Notes: generated from the sequence alone by a model not told the origin. A stretch of DNA of 55,894 nt from an uncultured Bacteroidales bacterium (GCA_934716995.1 CAKUYO010000015.1:1-55894), one strand, 5' to 3'; counted from the first letter of the stretch, positions 1 through 8,708 are shown. Made by a program: numbers and translations.

Positions 1-173
1 AGGCCGAGTACTCGTACAACTTCGCGAACCCGCTGATGGCTGCCCAGAGAGGCTTCATCGACGACATCATCGAGCCGCGCAACACTCGCAAGCGTATTAT
101 CCACGCTTTCGAGAACCTGCAGACCAAGCGTCTGACCAACCCTCTGAAGAAGCATTCAAATATCCCGTTGTAA
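1..173 (+). CDS. mmdA: Carboxyltransferase subunit of a biotin-dependent decarboxylase, C-terminal end only
   Basis: The gene enters from the left edge, and only its last 56 or so codons are present, read from base 3 to the TAA at 171-173. The translation contains ANPLMAAQRGFIDDIIEP, then a TR and an RI, which is the typical C-terminal end of acyl-CoA carboxyltransferase subunits (PccB/MmdA type). Proteins of this family move the carboxyl group between an acyl-CoA such as methylmalonyl-CoA and biotin. The downstream genes (OadG-like, biotin carrier, OadB-like) suggest the sodium-pumping methylmalonyl-CoA decarboxylase rather than a carboxylase. The substrate is inferred from context, because the catalytic core lies outside the window. 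Confidence 0.8.
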   Translation, partial: AEYSYNFANPLMAAQRGFIDDIIEPRNTRKRIIHAFENLQTKRLTNPLKKHSNIPL

Positions 174-174
174 T

Positions 175-531
175 ATGATTTTGCTTGAAGTAACCGCATC
201 CACATGGATGATTACCGGCGTAGGCTTTCTGCTGGTATTGTTGCTATTGATTGTGTTCGTGTTTGTACTCAAACTGATGGGATGGATTATGCAACCGCGC
301 GTCAAACCCAAGAAACAGGTTGAGACACAACACTCGCAAACAGTGGCACACACGCAGAAAGAGGACAAAGAGCATATCACGCTTACCGCCGACAGCACGG
401 CGGCTATTGCCCTGGCTCTCCACCTCTACTACAACGGCGTGCATGACGAGGAATGCACCAAAACGATTGTTCAACCCCACCGTACACAATGGAACAACAA
501 AATGTACGGTATGAATAACCTCCACAGATAA
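175..531 (+). CDS. OadG-like small membrane subunit of the decarboxylase sodium pump
   Basis: This 118-residue protein starts one base after the stop of the carboxyltransferase gene, so the two are probably translationally coupled. It has one strong membrane segment at about residues 12-36, followed by a polar, basic cytoplasmic tail. That layout is the usual one for the gamma (OadG) or delta (MmdD) subunit, which anchors the soluble carboxyltransferase to the membrane-bound beta subunit. The family is poorly conserved in sequence, so the call rests mainly on topology, size and position between carboxyltransferase and biotin carrier genes. The C-terminal half contains a short segment rich in Tyr, His and Glu that I do not recognise. 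Confidence 0.75.
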   Translation: MILLEVTASTWMITGVGFLLVLLLLIVFVFVLKLMGWIMQPRVKPKKQVETQHSQTVAHTQKEDKEHITLTADSTAAIALALHLYYNGVHDEECTKTIVQPHRTQWNNKMYGMNNLHR

Positions 532-622
532 GAAATAATGAACTATAGTGCAAACCGAATACAGAAAACTTGTTTTTTGTTGAGGTGCAGCCTATAGTCC
601 GGATTTTTAATTCATTAAAAAT

Positions 623-1360
623 ATGAAGTCATTTCAGTTTACTATTGACGGTCGCAAATATGCCACGACTGTCAATGAGATAGAAGATAACGTAGCGGAA
701 GTAACCGTTAACGGTACGGTTTTCCATGTGGAAATCGACCAAATGAAACACGCTACCTCCATCAAACCCGCTGCTTCCAAAGCGGCTGCCGCTGCTGCAC
801 CCCGTGCCGCACAACCCGCAGGAACCGTAGTGGTCAAGAGTCCGCTCCCCGGCAGCATCGTCAAGGTGGTGGCTGCTGCAGGTCAAGCCGTTAAGAAAGG
901 CGACCTGCTCCTCACTATGGAGAGTATGAAGATGGAAAACCAGGTTACCAGCGAGTACGACGGAACCGTCAAATCAGTGCTTGTACAGCCGGGGCAGAAC
1001 GTGATGCAGGACGACAAACTTGTTGAGATAGAGACCGTTGCCGTGGCTGCTGCGCCTGCCGCTGCACCTGTTGCCCCCAAGGCAGCACCCGCTCCTCAAC
1101 CCGCTCCCGCACCTGCTGCCCCCAAGGCTGCCGATGTACCAGCAGGCGGAAAGAAAGTCGTTTCTCCCCTACCCGGCTCCATTATCAAAGTAGCCGTCAG
1201 CGAGGGACAAGCCGTTAAGAAAGGCGACCTGCTTCTTACGCTTGAGAGTATGAAGATGGAGAACCAGGTGCTTGCCGAGTGCGATGGCACGGTTACCAAG
1301 ATTGCTGTCAGCGCAGGGCAGAACGTAATGCAGGATGACCTGCTTGTTGTACTCGGATAA
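623..1360 (+). CDS. Biotin carboxyl carrier protein with two biotinyl domains
   Basis: This 245-residue protein carries the mobile biotin that shuttles CO2 between the carboxyltransferase and the membrane subunit. Residues 1-45 form the beta-rich N-terminal segment usual for decarboxylase carriers. They are followed by an Ala/Pro linker, a biotinyl domain with the motif ESMKMENQV (lysine at about residue 103), a second Ala/Pro-rich linker, and another nearly identical biotinyl domain with the same motif (lysine at about residue 211). Carriers of this kind normally have one biotinyl domain and about 130-170 residues, so this looks like an internal tandem duplication. It lies 91 bases after the OadG-like gene and 11 bases before the OadB-like gene, in one operon. 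Confidence 0.93.
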   Translation: MKSFQFTIDGRKYATTVNEIEDNVAEVTVNGTVFHVEIDQMKHATSIKPAASKAAAAAAPRAAQPAGTVVVKSPLPGSIVKVVAAAGQAVKKGDLLLTMESMKMENQVTSEYDGTVKSVLVQPGQNVMQDDKLVEIETVAVAAAPAAAPVAPKAAPAPQPAPAPAAPKAADVPAGGKKVVSPLPGSIIKVAVSEGQAVKKGDLLLTLESMKMENQVLAECDGTVTKIAVSAGQNVMQDDLLVVLG

Positions 1361-1371
1361 AGGTTACTGTT

Positions 1372-2553
1372 ATGTGGACTGACATATTAGATTTTTTCAA
1401 TACAATGGGCTTTATGAACATCGATTGGCGTCAGTTGGTGATGCTTTTCGTATCATTCTTCCTGTTGTATCTGGCTATCAAGAAGCAGTACGAACCCTTG
1501 TTGCTGCTGCCCATCGCTTTCGGTATGTTGCTTACCAACCTGCCGGGTGCGAATATGTACCACCCCGAGTTGTGGGAAGCCTTCCTTGATGCCGACAGCC
1601 CTGCTTATCATAGTTATGGTGCTATCCTCAAGGACGCTGGTCTGCTTGACGTACTATATATAGGTGTCAAAGCGGGTCTCTATCCGTGCTTGATTTTCAT
1701 CGGTGTAGGTGCGATGACCGACTTCGGTCCGCTTATCGCCAACCCTAAATCGCTGATTCTCGGTGCGGCAGCACAGATTGGTATCTTTGTTACGTTCCTT
1801 TGCGCCAACGCTCTCGGGTTCACTCCAGCAGAGGCCGGTTCTATCGGTATCATCGGTGGTGCGGACGGACCTACATCTATTTTCCTTACCTCCAAACTGG
1901 CTCCCCAGTTGTTGGGTCCTATCGCTATTGCTGCGTACTCGTATATGGCACTCGTTCCGGTTATCCAGCCGCCTATTATGCGTGCTCTGACCACCAAGAA
2001 AGAGCGTGCCATCAAGATGAAGCAACTCCGTTCTGTCAGCAAGACCGAGAAGATTGTCTTCCCGATTGTCATCACCGCTATTGTGGCACTCGTATTGCCC
2101 GATGCAGCGCCGCTTATCGGCTGCTTGATGCTCGGTAACCTGATGAAAGAATGTGGCGTGGTGGATCGTCTGAGCAAGACCGCACAGAACGAACTGATGA
2201 ACATCGTGGTTATCTTCCTCGGTTTGTCGGTCGGTGCTACGGCTACTGGTGCTACGTTCCTGAATGTCAAGACCTTGATGATTCTCTGTATGGGTATCGT
2301 TGCCTTCAGTTTGGCTACCGCAGGCGGTGTCCTCTTTGCCAAACTGATGAACCTGTTCTCCAAAGAGAAAATCAACCCGCTTATCGGTTCTGCCGGTGTG
2401 AGTGCCGTACCTATGGCAGCACGTGTGAGCCAGATGGAGGGGCAGAAAGCCGACCCGAGCAATTTCCTTCTCATGCACGCTATGGGGCCGAATGTGGCAG
2501 GTGTCATCGGTTCTGCCGTTGCAGCAGGTATCCTGCTCACCTTCCTTGGCTAA
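1372..2553 (+). CDS. Beta subunit of the sodium-translocating decarboxylase (OadB/MmdB family)
   Basis: This 393-residue, multi-spanning inner-membrane protein decarboxylates carboxybiotin and couples the reaction to sodium export. Diagnostic stretches are GAMTDFGPLIANP near residue 115, GGADGPTSIF near residue 162 (the conserved Asp is implicated in sodium handling in this family), and AGVSAVPMAARVSQ near residue 342. Length is close to that of characterised OadB/MmdB proteins, and no truncation is visible. It is the last gene of the operon, and a strong rho-independent terminator follows about 40 bases downstream. Whether the whole complex uses methylmalonyl-CoA, oxaloacetate or another acid cannot be decided from this subunit. 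Confidence 0.93.
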   Translation: MWTDILDFFNTMGFMNIDWRQLVMLFVSFFLLYLAIKKQYEPLLLLPIAFGMLLTNLPGANMYHPELWEAFLDADSPAYHSYGAILKDAGLLDVLYIGVKAGLYPCLIFIGVGAMTDFGPLIANPKSLILGAAAQIGIFVTFLCANALGFTPAEAGSIGIIGGADGPTSIFLTSKLAPQLLGPIAIAAYSYMALVPVIQPPIMRALTTKKERAIKMKQLRSVSKTEKIVFPIVITAIVALVLPDAAPLIGCLMLGNLMKECGVVDRLSKTAQNELMNIVVIFLGLSVGATATGATFLNVKTLMILCMGIVAFSLATAGGVLFAKLMNLFSKEKINPLIGSAGVSAVPMAARVSQMEGQKADPSNFLLMHAMGPNVAGVIGSAVAAGILLTFLG

Positions 2554-2591
2554 TCCCATTGCCACACTTTCGGACTAATCCGATCCTATAC

Positions 2592-2631
2592 AAAAAGAGC
2601 GTTGCTCACATCTGGGCAACGCTCTTTTATT
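2592..2631 (+). terminator. Rho-independent terminator of the decarboxylase operon
   Basis: A perfect 10-base stem, AGAGCGTTGC (2596-2605) with GCAACGCTCT (2616-2625), has a 10-base loop and is followed by a T run. It is placed just after the OadB-like gene. Confidence 0.92.
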
Positions 2632-2674
2632 AAAATACAATAAAGAAAAAGTCTCTTTCAAATCGATACCAATC

Positions 2675-2707
2675 AGCATAGGATGAGCAGAGGATAGGCT
2701 TAGGATA
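2675..2707 (+). repeat. 11-base-period array, GGAT class
   Basis: There are three units of 11 bases, approximately AGCATAGGATG, AGCAGAGGATA and GGCTTAGGATA. The word GGATA/GGATG returns exactly every 11 bases. It lies downstream of the decarboxylase operon terminator and is one of a family of such arrays in this window. Confidence 0.75.
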
Positions 2708-2744
2708 AACCACCCTTGCTATTTGTAAATTTTAACAATAAAAT

Positions 2745-2842
2745 CTAACAGCCGAAGGCCGTCTAACAGCGTAGCGTTCTAACATCCAACATCTAACGTC
2801 TAACATCTAACAGCGTAGCGTTCTAACGTCTAACATCTCAAC
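2745..2842 (+). repeat. Array of TCTAAC words directly before the Fur-family gene
   Basis: The stretch is built from repeats of the 7-base word TCTAACA/TCTAACG, with a 20-base segment (TAACAGCGTAGCGTTCTAAC) present twice, at 2764-2783 and 2808-2827. It ends a few bases before the start codon at 2846, so it would lie in the leader of that mRNA or contain its promoter. No clear TAnnTTTG promoter box is seen inside it. Confidence 0.7.
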
Positions 2843-2845
2843 AAT

Positions 2846-3274
2846 ATGGACACTCAAACCATCATACACTACTTGGAGCATAAGTCAGTCAAACCGACGG
2901 TCAATCGTATCTTGGTCTATAGCACTTTGGTGCGTCTCAACCGCCCCGTGAGCCTCAAGGATTTGGAGAACGAGATGCTCAATTTGGACAGATCGAGTAT
3001 TTTCCGTGTCCTCACGCTCTTTGAGGAGCATGACGTAGTGCATGCTTTTGAGGACGGACGCGGTATTGTCCACTACGAACTCTGCCACCACCACGATGGC
3101 GAGTGCAGTCACACCGACGGCCATCTCCATTTCTATTGCGAGATCTGCCAACAATCCTTTTGTTTGGAGGCCACCCCCATCCCTCACATTGACCTCCCCG
3201 CCGGTTTCGTCCCCCACTCCGTCTCCTTTGTCATCAAAGGCACCTGCCCCTCCTGCGCCAAAAAACACAAATAG
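2846..3274 (+). CDS. Fur-family metal-dependent transcriptional regulator
   Basis: This 142-residue protein has the Fur layout. An N-terminal winged helix covers residues 1-80, with the DNA-recognition segment around LDRSSIFRVLTLFEEHDVVH. A metal-binding dimerisation domain follows. Two CxxC pairs (CEIC at residues 98-101 and CPSC near residue 136) fit the structural zinc site. The hinge is unusually rich in His, reading HHHDGECSHTDGHLHFYC, which would provide regulatory metal ligands. Family members sense iron, zinc, peroxide or other metals; the His/Cys-rich hinge makes a zinc sensor plausible, but this is not proven. The gene stands alone behind a TCTAAC repeat leader. Confidence 0.9.
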   Translation: MDTQTIIHYLEHKSVKPTVNRILVYSTLVRLNRPVSLKDLENEMLNLDRSSIFRVLTLFEEHDVVHAFEDGRGIVHYELCHHHDGECSHTDGHLHFYCEICQQSFCLEATPIPHIDLPAGFVPHSVSFVIKGTCPSCAKKHK

Positions 3275-3333
3275 GCTACAAACAGCCAATTTTTGCAACA
3301 TTGCAGAAAATTCGACAGACAAAATATAACCAG

Positions 3334-3341
3334 TATCTTTG
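3334..3341 (+). promoter_or_regulatory. Bacteroidota -7 box of the promoter for the 412-residue gene
   Basis: TATCTTTG fits the TAnnTTTG -7 consensus. The expected -33 position holds only TTCG, so the promoter is partial. It lies about 80 bases upstream of the start codon at 3425. Confidence 0.55.
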
Positions 3342-3424
3342 CAATAAAAGATCTAAAATTATCAATAATACATTATATTTCGTTGTTATAAAATCAACTA
3401 ACCCTTAAATTTCGACGCCTTATT

Positions 3425-4663
3425 ATGTATATTACAGTTCATCAACACTCACCGGAAAAAGACATCAAAGAGTACAAACGGGAACATAGTGTCTATGGTT
3501 TGGCACAAATCCGCCAAACGGCAGATATGGATATTCCCATAGACCACATCTACTATATTGAGCATCCTGATTTCAAGAAATTAAACTTGTGGATGTCGCA
3601 ATATGCTGGTAAACCTGTTCAAGAATTGGGAATTACGCCTACAGAGCCGTATATTCCGACCACAATTGATGTATATAACAACCGTAATACCACGGCTATT
3701 CGCAAGATATTAGCCCTATACGAAGGAAAAGACAAACCCACGGCATCATTCGGTGTATGTTCTGTTATTTTGAACACCTATTTTGCTCTCAAACGGCAGC
3801 AACCTACACCGCTATACGCAGGTTGTTTGGTTTGCCGCCTGTTGCCGACCACTGCAGAATATCAACTGCTATTCGTACTTGACCTAACGGAATTATTCCA
3901 ACACTTCAAAGAATACTATTTCCGTGAAACCATCAAAGACTACATTTGCTTGATAGGTATGCTCAATCAGCAGATTGCGGAGCGTAGTGAATTCCGTGCT
4001 GCCTACAGGGAAAGATTATTAAATGAGATATTGGTTGATGGCAATGCATTCTTCTTACCACGAACTCTCATAGAGTTTTCTATTGGTGGTGGTCGCGTAA
4101 AAACGGAAGAAGAGAAACAACGTGAAGAAGAATTGCGTCAACGTGCCTTGCATATTCGTGATGAAATCAATGCATTGCAACGGGATAATGGTATCAACAT
4201 TCTTTCCGAGATTTTAGGTAAGGATATTGTACATTACCTCTTGCCAGATACACAACACATAGAACCGTCACCGCTTGTTATTGACAGTTCAGCTCATATT
4301 TTTATTCCTGCCTTTGATAACTTGGAAATCAAAATGACACCTCTGGCAAAGGCGGTGTATATATTATTTTTGCACCACGAAGAGGGTATCTTATTGAAAG
4401 ATATTCCAAACTATCACGATGAATTATTGTATATTTATTCACATATCTCCAACCGTTCCGATATGGACGCTATCCGCCAAAGCGTGGCTGACTTGACTAT
4501 TTCCGGTTCTGAGTTACTCAACCAGCAAATCTGCCGTATCGCAGCCGCTTTCCGCAAAAACTTAGCCACAGAAATCGCGGCACACTACTATATACGCGGC
4601 AAAAGAAACGAGGTAAAATATATATCCTTACCTCGTAAGTTAGTTGAGATGCAAATAAAATAG
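3425..4663 (+). CDS. Protein of unknown function, upstream partner of an SF1 helicase
   Basis: This is a 412-residue cytoplasmic protein without a signal peptide or membrane segment. Residues about 220-260 are highly charged and look like a coiled coil (EEEKQREEELRQRALHIRDE). The C-terminal 120 residues include TPLAKAVYILFLHHEEGILL and look like a compact helical domain. I believe similar C-terminal domains occur in uncharacterised Bacteroidota proteins, but no function is known to me. The gene is AT-richer than the flanking housekeeping genes and ends 47 bases before the helicase gene on the same strand, so they probably form a two-gene unit. No nuclease or ATPase motif is seen. Confidence 0.8.
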   Translation: MYITVHQHSPEKDIKEYKREHSVYGLAQIRQTADMDIPIDHIYYIEHPDFKKLNLWMSQYAGKPVQELGITPTEPYIPTTIDVYNNRNTTAIRKILALYEGKDKPTASFGVCSVILNTYFALKRQQPTPLYAGCLVCRLLPTTAEYQLLFVLDLTELFQHFKEYYFRETIKDYICLIGMLNQQIAERSEFRAAYRERLLNEILVDGNAFFLPRTLIEFSIGGGRVKTEEEKQREEELRQRALHIRDEINALQRDNGINILSEILGKDIVHYLLPDTQHIEPSPLVIDSSAHIFIPAFDNLEIKMTPLAKAVYILFLHHEEGILLKDIPNYHDELLYIYSHISNRSDMDAIRQSVADLTISGSELLNQQICRIAAAFRKNLATEIAAHYYIRGKRNEVKYISLPRKLVEMQIK

Positions 4664-4710
4664 AGTTCTAATTACTAGCACAACATTCTTGTAACAATAA
4701 TCTGAATACT

Positions 4711-6888
4711 ATGGCACGCTTTCCAAAACTTGCACAATTCTTTTACGACAAAAGACCTAACAATACCTCAAATGATGCACTATTTGAATACTGCGTCAAA
4801 TTTATCGCCTCAAAAAATATAGATACTTCTGCACATACACATCAGCAATGGGCAAACATTCTGTTTTCCTATGAATCGTCATCTGTTCAACGCAGTTGTT
4901 TAATGACCAAAGTACACAATACATTCGGATTATATTTTACAGGAAAAGGATTTCGATATGACTTCAACATAAATCTTATTGTGCAGAATTATCCGCAGTG
5001 GTTTATGGGGCATCAAACTGCAGTCATACAATCTTTATCACCAACCACCCAAATGTTGCTAAATGTAAATAATGCCATTAATCAAGAAATTACTCAAAGT
5101 GTAAGTCCTAAAAATAGAGAATCGTATCGTATTTTAGATTGGACAGAACATCCCTATAATAACAAGTATATCTATACTGCTCAGTTAGAAATAAGAGATG
5201 GTTCAGATCCTCATTTCAGAGAAGGATTGCAAATACATATCAACAATGGCAGCCGTTCTTATATTGGTGAGGTAATTGAATATGATTATGTAGAAGGAAT
5301 ATTATACCTCACATCGTCCAATCGTATTTACCAAAACTTAGGAAGGATGTTTATTAATGTGGATAATAGTTTTATCCTTGAAGGTCTTAAAAAACGTATA
5401 ATCACCTACTCTCAAACAGGTATTGCACAAGAGTTACCTGTATATAAGTTTATCGACAAGACAACCGACAAACTTCGTTTTATAAAACACGATTCCATCC
5501 CTGATAGTATCAGTGCAGAATTGGACAAAGCACAAAACCAAGCCTTTCAAGCGGCTCTTAATCATGATATCACTTTTATTTGGGGACCTCCAGGAACAGG
5601 AAAATCTTTTACTCTTGCCGCTATCGTTAGGGGACTATACCAAATAGAAAATGAACGCACAATTGTCTGTTGTGTTTCTAATGTTGCAGTTGACCAACTT
5701 GCTAACAAGGTCGTAGATTGTATTGAACGGGAGCATCTATCAATACAATCGGGTAATTTCTATCGCGCAGGTCATACTACCGATGAGCGAATTATCAATA
5801 CTGATTTTCTGTTTCCCGATGATGACACCACTCGTGATTGTCGCCACCAAATCGAGTACTTAAAACTAAAAGTTAAAGATTTTACATTAAAAAATGAAAA
5901 ACTTTATGCCGATCGTATTATAGAGTTGAAAGCAGAGATAAAAGATTTGCGTGTTCAACTAAAAGAACGTACAGATTATCTTGTGCAACGTTCTCGAGTT
6001 GTATTTTCCACTATCTCCAATTTTATACTGAGTGACCGTATCAATCAAAGTAACTTTGATAATCTTATTGTGGATGAAGCCAGTATGCTTGCATTACCAA
6101 GTCTCCTTGCACTCGGAGGAAAAATCAAAAAACGCATTATCTTAGTTGGAGATTTCCAACAATTAAGTCCTATTGCATTAGTTCCTAATTCTCTATTGAC
6201 GCAAAATGTCTTCAAGCGTTGTGGCATAGATATAGAACATACTAATCATCCTGCATTGCACTTGCTACTTAATCAACGACGTTCACACGCAGAAATTGTC
6301 AAACTTATCAATCAAACATTTTACCAAAATAAACTTGTTGCTACTGTTCACCAAAGCAATGAAATTACTAACTCTGCACCTTTTGCAGGAAAGACAATTG
6401 CTAAAGTAACTATTAAAAATGGAGTTGTAAGATTTACAAAGGGTGGTACACGTCAAAATCCTATATCAGCAAATAGAGTACTTGCATTGTTAGATGAACT
6501 AAAAGACAACGTATCTTTCAATGTTTCTATAGGCGTTATCACTCCATATAAAGGGCAAGCCAATTTGCTGCGAGCCTTTATGAAAGAGAAACGCAATTAC
6601 CCTGCATCATATAGCAGCCAAATAAAGATAGGAACAGTACATACTTTTCAAGGATCTGAGTGTGACATTATTATCTTTGATATTGTTGATTGTTGTCAAA
6701 CAACTGACGGAAAGAAAGCAAGTGTAGGAAGAATCTATAGTGGAACAGAGGGGGAACAACTACTCAATGTTGCAGTCAGCCGCGCCCGTCACAAACTCAT
6801 AGTAGTAGGAGATATAGATTGGTTTATTAATTATGCTCCCGGAAATTCTGTTTCCAATAATACACTTCGTATTTTCAGGAATATATAA
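4711..6888 (+). CDS. SF1 helicase of the Upf1/DNA2 type
   Basis: This 725-residue protein has a complete set of superfamily 1 helicase motifs: Walker A GPPGTGKS at residues 292-299, DEAS at 455-458, GDFQQLSP near 477, a QRRSH motif, GVITPYKGQ near 611, TVHTFQGSE near 641 and NVAVSRARHKL near 687. A charged coiled-coil-like insertion sits at about residues 388-428. The 290-residue N-terminal part is not recognised and may bind nucleic acid or a partner. No nuclease motif is visible. The gene is strongly AT-rich, unlike its neighbours, which suggests recent acquisition. Helicases of this type occur in housekeeping, mobile-element and defence contexts; the cassette-like setting favours the last two, by inference only. 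Confidence 0.9.
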   Translation: MARFPKLAQFFYDKRPNNTSNDALFEYCVKFIASKNIDTSAHTHQQWANILFSYESSSVQRSCLMTKVHNTFGLYFTGKGFRYDFNINLIVQNYPQWFMGHQTAVIQSLSPTTQMLLNVNNAINQEITQSVSPKNRESYRILDWTEHPYNNKYIYTAQLEIRDGSDPHFREGLQIHINNGSRSYIGEVIEYDYVEGILYLTSSNRIYQNLGRMFINVDNSFILEGLKKRIITYSQTGIAQELPVYKFIDKTTDKLRFIKHDSIPDSISAELDKAQNQAFQAALNHDITFIWGPPGTGKSFTLAAIVRGLYQIENERTIVCCVSNVAVDQLANKVVDCIEREHLSIQSGNFYRAGHTTDERIINTDFLFPDDDTTRDCRHQIEYLKLKVKDFTLKNEKLYADRIIELKAEIKDLRVQLKERTDYLVQRSRVVFSTISNFILSDRINQSNFDNLIVDEASMLALPSLLALGGKIKKRIILVGDFQQLSPIALVPNSLLTQNVFKRCGIDIEHTNHPALHLLLNQRRSHAEIVKLINQTFYQNKLVATVHQSNEITNSAPFAGKTIAKVTIKNGVVRFTKGGTRQNPISANRVLALLDELKDNVSFNVSIGVITPYKGQANLLRAFMKEKRNYPASYSSQIKIGTVHTFQGSECDIIIFDIVDCCQTTDGKKASVGRIYSGTEGEQLLNVAVSRARHKLIVVGDIDWFINYAPGNSVSNNTLRIFRNI

Positions 6889-7222
6889 TTGTTTCGTTAT
6901 TTTTGTCGATATCTAATCACTCTATGTTTTTCCAATAACCAAGTAGATATTTTGTAATTGGAGGAAATTGAGTACCTTTGTAGTAGGAATCAGGACAGAT
7001 AACCCAATTTGATAAGATTTACTATGCTGAATTTGACTATACCATCTTTTTCTGCTCCGCACGAATTGGATATCTGGTCTAACGATTATTTCCTGCAGTT
7101 GGAAGAACGAATTGTTTGGACGTAATCCTATAAAACACACTATATCATACATCACAAGTTCATTATCTTATCCTCGTCGTTGCCCCATTAAGCATTTGCC
7201 TTTTGAGTCTGCCCCGAATGGA
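6889..7222. other. AT-rich gap after the helicase, holding a promoter and a possible gene remnant
   Basis: This 334-base stretch contains one promoter-like sequence (TTGG at 6958-6961, TACCTTTG at 6975-6982) and a 33-codon open frame at 7024-7125. Apart from these I see only AT-rich sequence, with no terminator and no convincing longer gene on either strand. Confidence 0.6.
7024..7125 (+). pseudogene. 33-codon open frame behind a promoter, possibly a gene remnant
   Basis: The frame runs from ATG 7024 to TAA 7123-7125 and begins MLNLTIPSFSAPHELDIW. It lies about 40 bases downstream of a TACCTTTG promoter box, and the residue mix looks like real protein rather than translated noise. Nothing recognisable follows it. 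It could be a true small protein or the head of a gene whose remainder was deleted when the adjacent helicase pair arrived. I cannot assign a family. Confidence 0.35.
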
Positions 7223-7843
7223 TTAGGAGCAATGCATATCCTGCCACAAACGGAAAGCGGTAGTACGCAAAAGAGACGGATTAGACATCAGAGTTCGTAA
7301 TGAGCGAAGATTTCGCATATTGCGCTCTGAGTTAAGCCAAAGGTGCAGATACCCACCCTCGGCATATTTATTGTGCAAATGTTCGCACATGCGGGCGAAC
7401 TGCCATTCAAAATCCGCAGTGGGATTGAGTTTGAGCCCGTATTGAAGTGTACGCAGGATGACTGTCTCCGGTTCCAATTGGCGATCGGCTTCTGCTACAA
7501 TGGCTCCATATATGGTGCGAGGAGGATGTTTACTGCTCGCACGATGATCTTCGACGGCATCGCGCATTATTAGTAGTTGTTCCTCCGTAAACCACTCACG
7601 CAAGTGCTGGTCTGCCAGCAGTATTTCGCCCGAATGGATATGGTGAAATTCCCTGTCAACCGACAGACCAAGGTCGTGATAGGCGGCAATCGTATATGCC
7701 ATATCCGTATCAGCCTGATGCTCTCGAGCGAGTTTGACGCTTTCTGCAATCACACTCTCGGCGTGGTCGCGCTGGTGTCCCTTGTCAAAAGCCGCATAGC
7801 GGGGAAGAATAGACTGCTCTATATATTCTACCAAGGATGACAT
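7223..7843 (-). CDS. HD-domain phosphohydrolase
   Basis: This 206-residue protein contains an HD-type metal-dependent phosphohydrolase core: His at about residues 23 and 27, the AAYHDLG motif giving H56-D57, DHRAS near residue 98 and EADRQL near residue 115. Such proteins usually hydrolyse nucleotides or related phosphate compounds in the cytoplasm, but the motif set does not name a substrate. There is no signal peptide. It is transcribed toward the helicase pair and separated from the Crp/Fnr gene by about 120 bases, which include the simple repeat AATTCATAATT. An operon with the regulator upstream on the same strand is possible. Confidence 0.85.
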   Translation of the reverse strand: MSSLVEYIEQSILPRYAAFDKGHQRDHAESVIAESVKLAREHQADTDMAYTIAAYHDLGLSVDREFHHIHSGEILLADQHLREWFTEEQLLIMRDAVEDHRASSKHPPRTIYGAIVAEADRQLEPETVILRTLQYGLKLNPTADFEWQFARMCEHLHNKYAEGGYLHLWLNSERNMRNLRSLRTLMSNPSLLRTTAFRLWQDMHCS

Positions 7844-7965
7844 AAAAAAGAATTAAGAATGACTACCCACCTATCTTAAGAAAAGGTCGCCCATAGCAGT
7901 AAAAGAGAAAAAGAATGAGAAAAACAACATTCATAATTCCTCATTCTTAATTCATAATTTAGCCC

Positions 7966-8664
7966 TTATCCGAGTCGTGATATCTTCTTCACTTCTTCTT
8001 CGTTGAGAAGTTTGATCTTGCGTCCGTCCACGCTTATCAACCCTTCTTGCGCAAACTGGCTGAGGGTACGTATGGCGTTGCTCGTGGTCATATTGCTCAT
8101 ATTGGCGAGGTCTTCACGGCTCATATACATCGAGAGCGTACAACCGTCTTCGTCCAAACCATAATTGTTTTTAAGCGTAAGCAGCGATTCTGCCAGACGT
8201 CCGCGGATATGTTTTTGGGTCAGGTTGATAGTCTGCAATTCGGCAACCGCCAGGTCGCGCGCCATCGCCACCATCATCTGGTAGCAGAATTCGCTGTTCT
8301 GGCGCAGCAAAGTCAAGAATACGGAAGCAGGAACCCGATAGGTTGTACATGGCTCGAAAGCACTGGCGCAGGAGGTAAAACGGTCTTCGCCGATAACGGC
8401 ACGGTAACCGAACATATCGTATGGTTTGAGCAAACGGATTATTTGCGCACGTTGTCCGATACCCTCCTTATATATACGTACGCGGCCGCTGATCAACATC
8501 CACATATCACCGGCCATATCGCCTTCGCTATGGATCAGTTCGTTTTTCTTGTAGTTGACAATCTCTGCCTGCTCGCTGACCCATTCTTTTTCGTCGTCGG
8601 TGAGAACCTCCCAAATCGGGTTCAGTTCCCACATCTTTGCGTACGCTTCCTCTTTCTTCTTCAT
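7966..8664 (-). CDS. Crp/Fnr-family transcriptional regulator
   Basis: This protein of about 232 residues has an N-terminal cyclic-nucleotide-binding-like beta-barrel (GDMAGDMWMLISGRVRIYKEG), a long dimerisation helix and a C-terminal winged helix with the recognition segment SREDLANMSNMTTSNAIRTL. No cysteine cluster for an iron-sulfur centre is seen, which argues against an oxygen-sensing Fnr, and the ligand is unknown. I place the start at ATG 8664 because the promoter's -7 box (8709-8716) lies downstream of the longer in-frame start at 8739. It is divergent from glycine dehydrogenase, and the two promoters share a 200-base region, so cross-control is plausible but not shown. Confidence 0.9.
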   Translation of the reverse strand: MKKKEEAYAKMWELNPIWEVLTDDEKEWVSEQAEIVNYKKNELIHSEGDMAGDMWMLISGRVRIYKEGIGQRAQIIRLLKPYDMFGYRAVIGEDRFTSCASAFEPCTTYRVPASVFLTLLRQNSEFCYQMMVAMARDLAVAELQTINLTQKHIRGRLAESLLTLKNNYGLDEDGCTLSMYMSREDLANMSNMTTSNAIRTLSQFAQEGLISVDGRKIKLLNEEEVKKISRLG

Positions 8665-8708
8665 TACGTTGTTTCTAAGTGTTTCGATCGTAAAAAATGT
8701 TTCGATTG

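Noticed and set aside
6922..7155. 77-codon minus-strand frame after the helicase
   Set aside because: No start context, no motif, and it overlaps a promoter and a more protein-like plus-strand frame.
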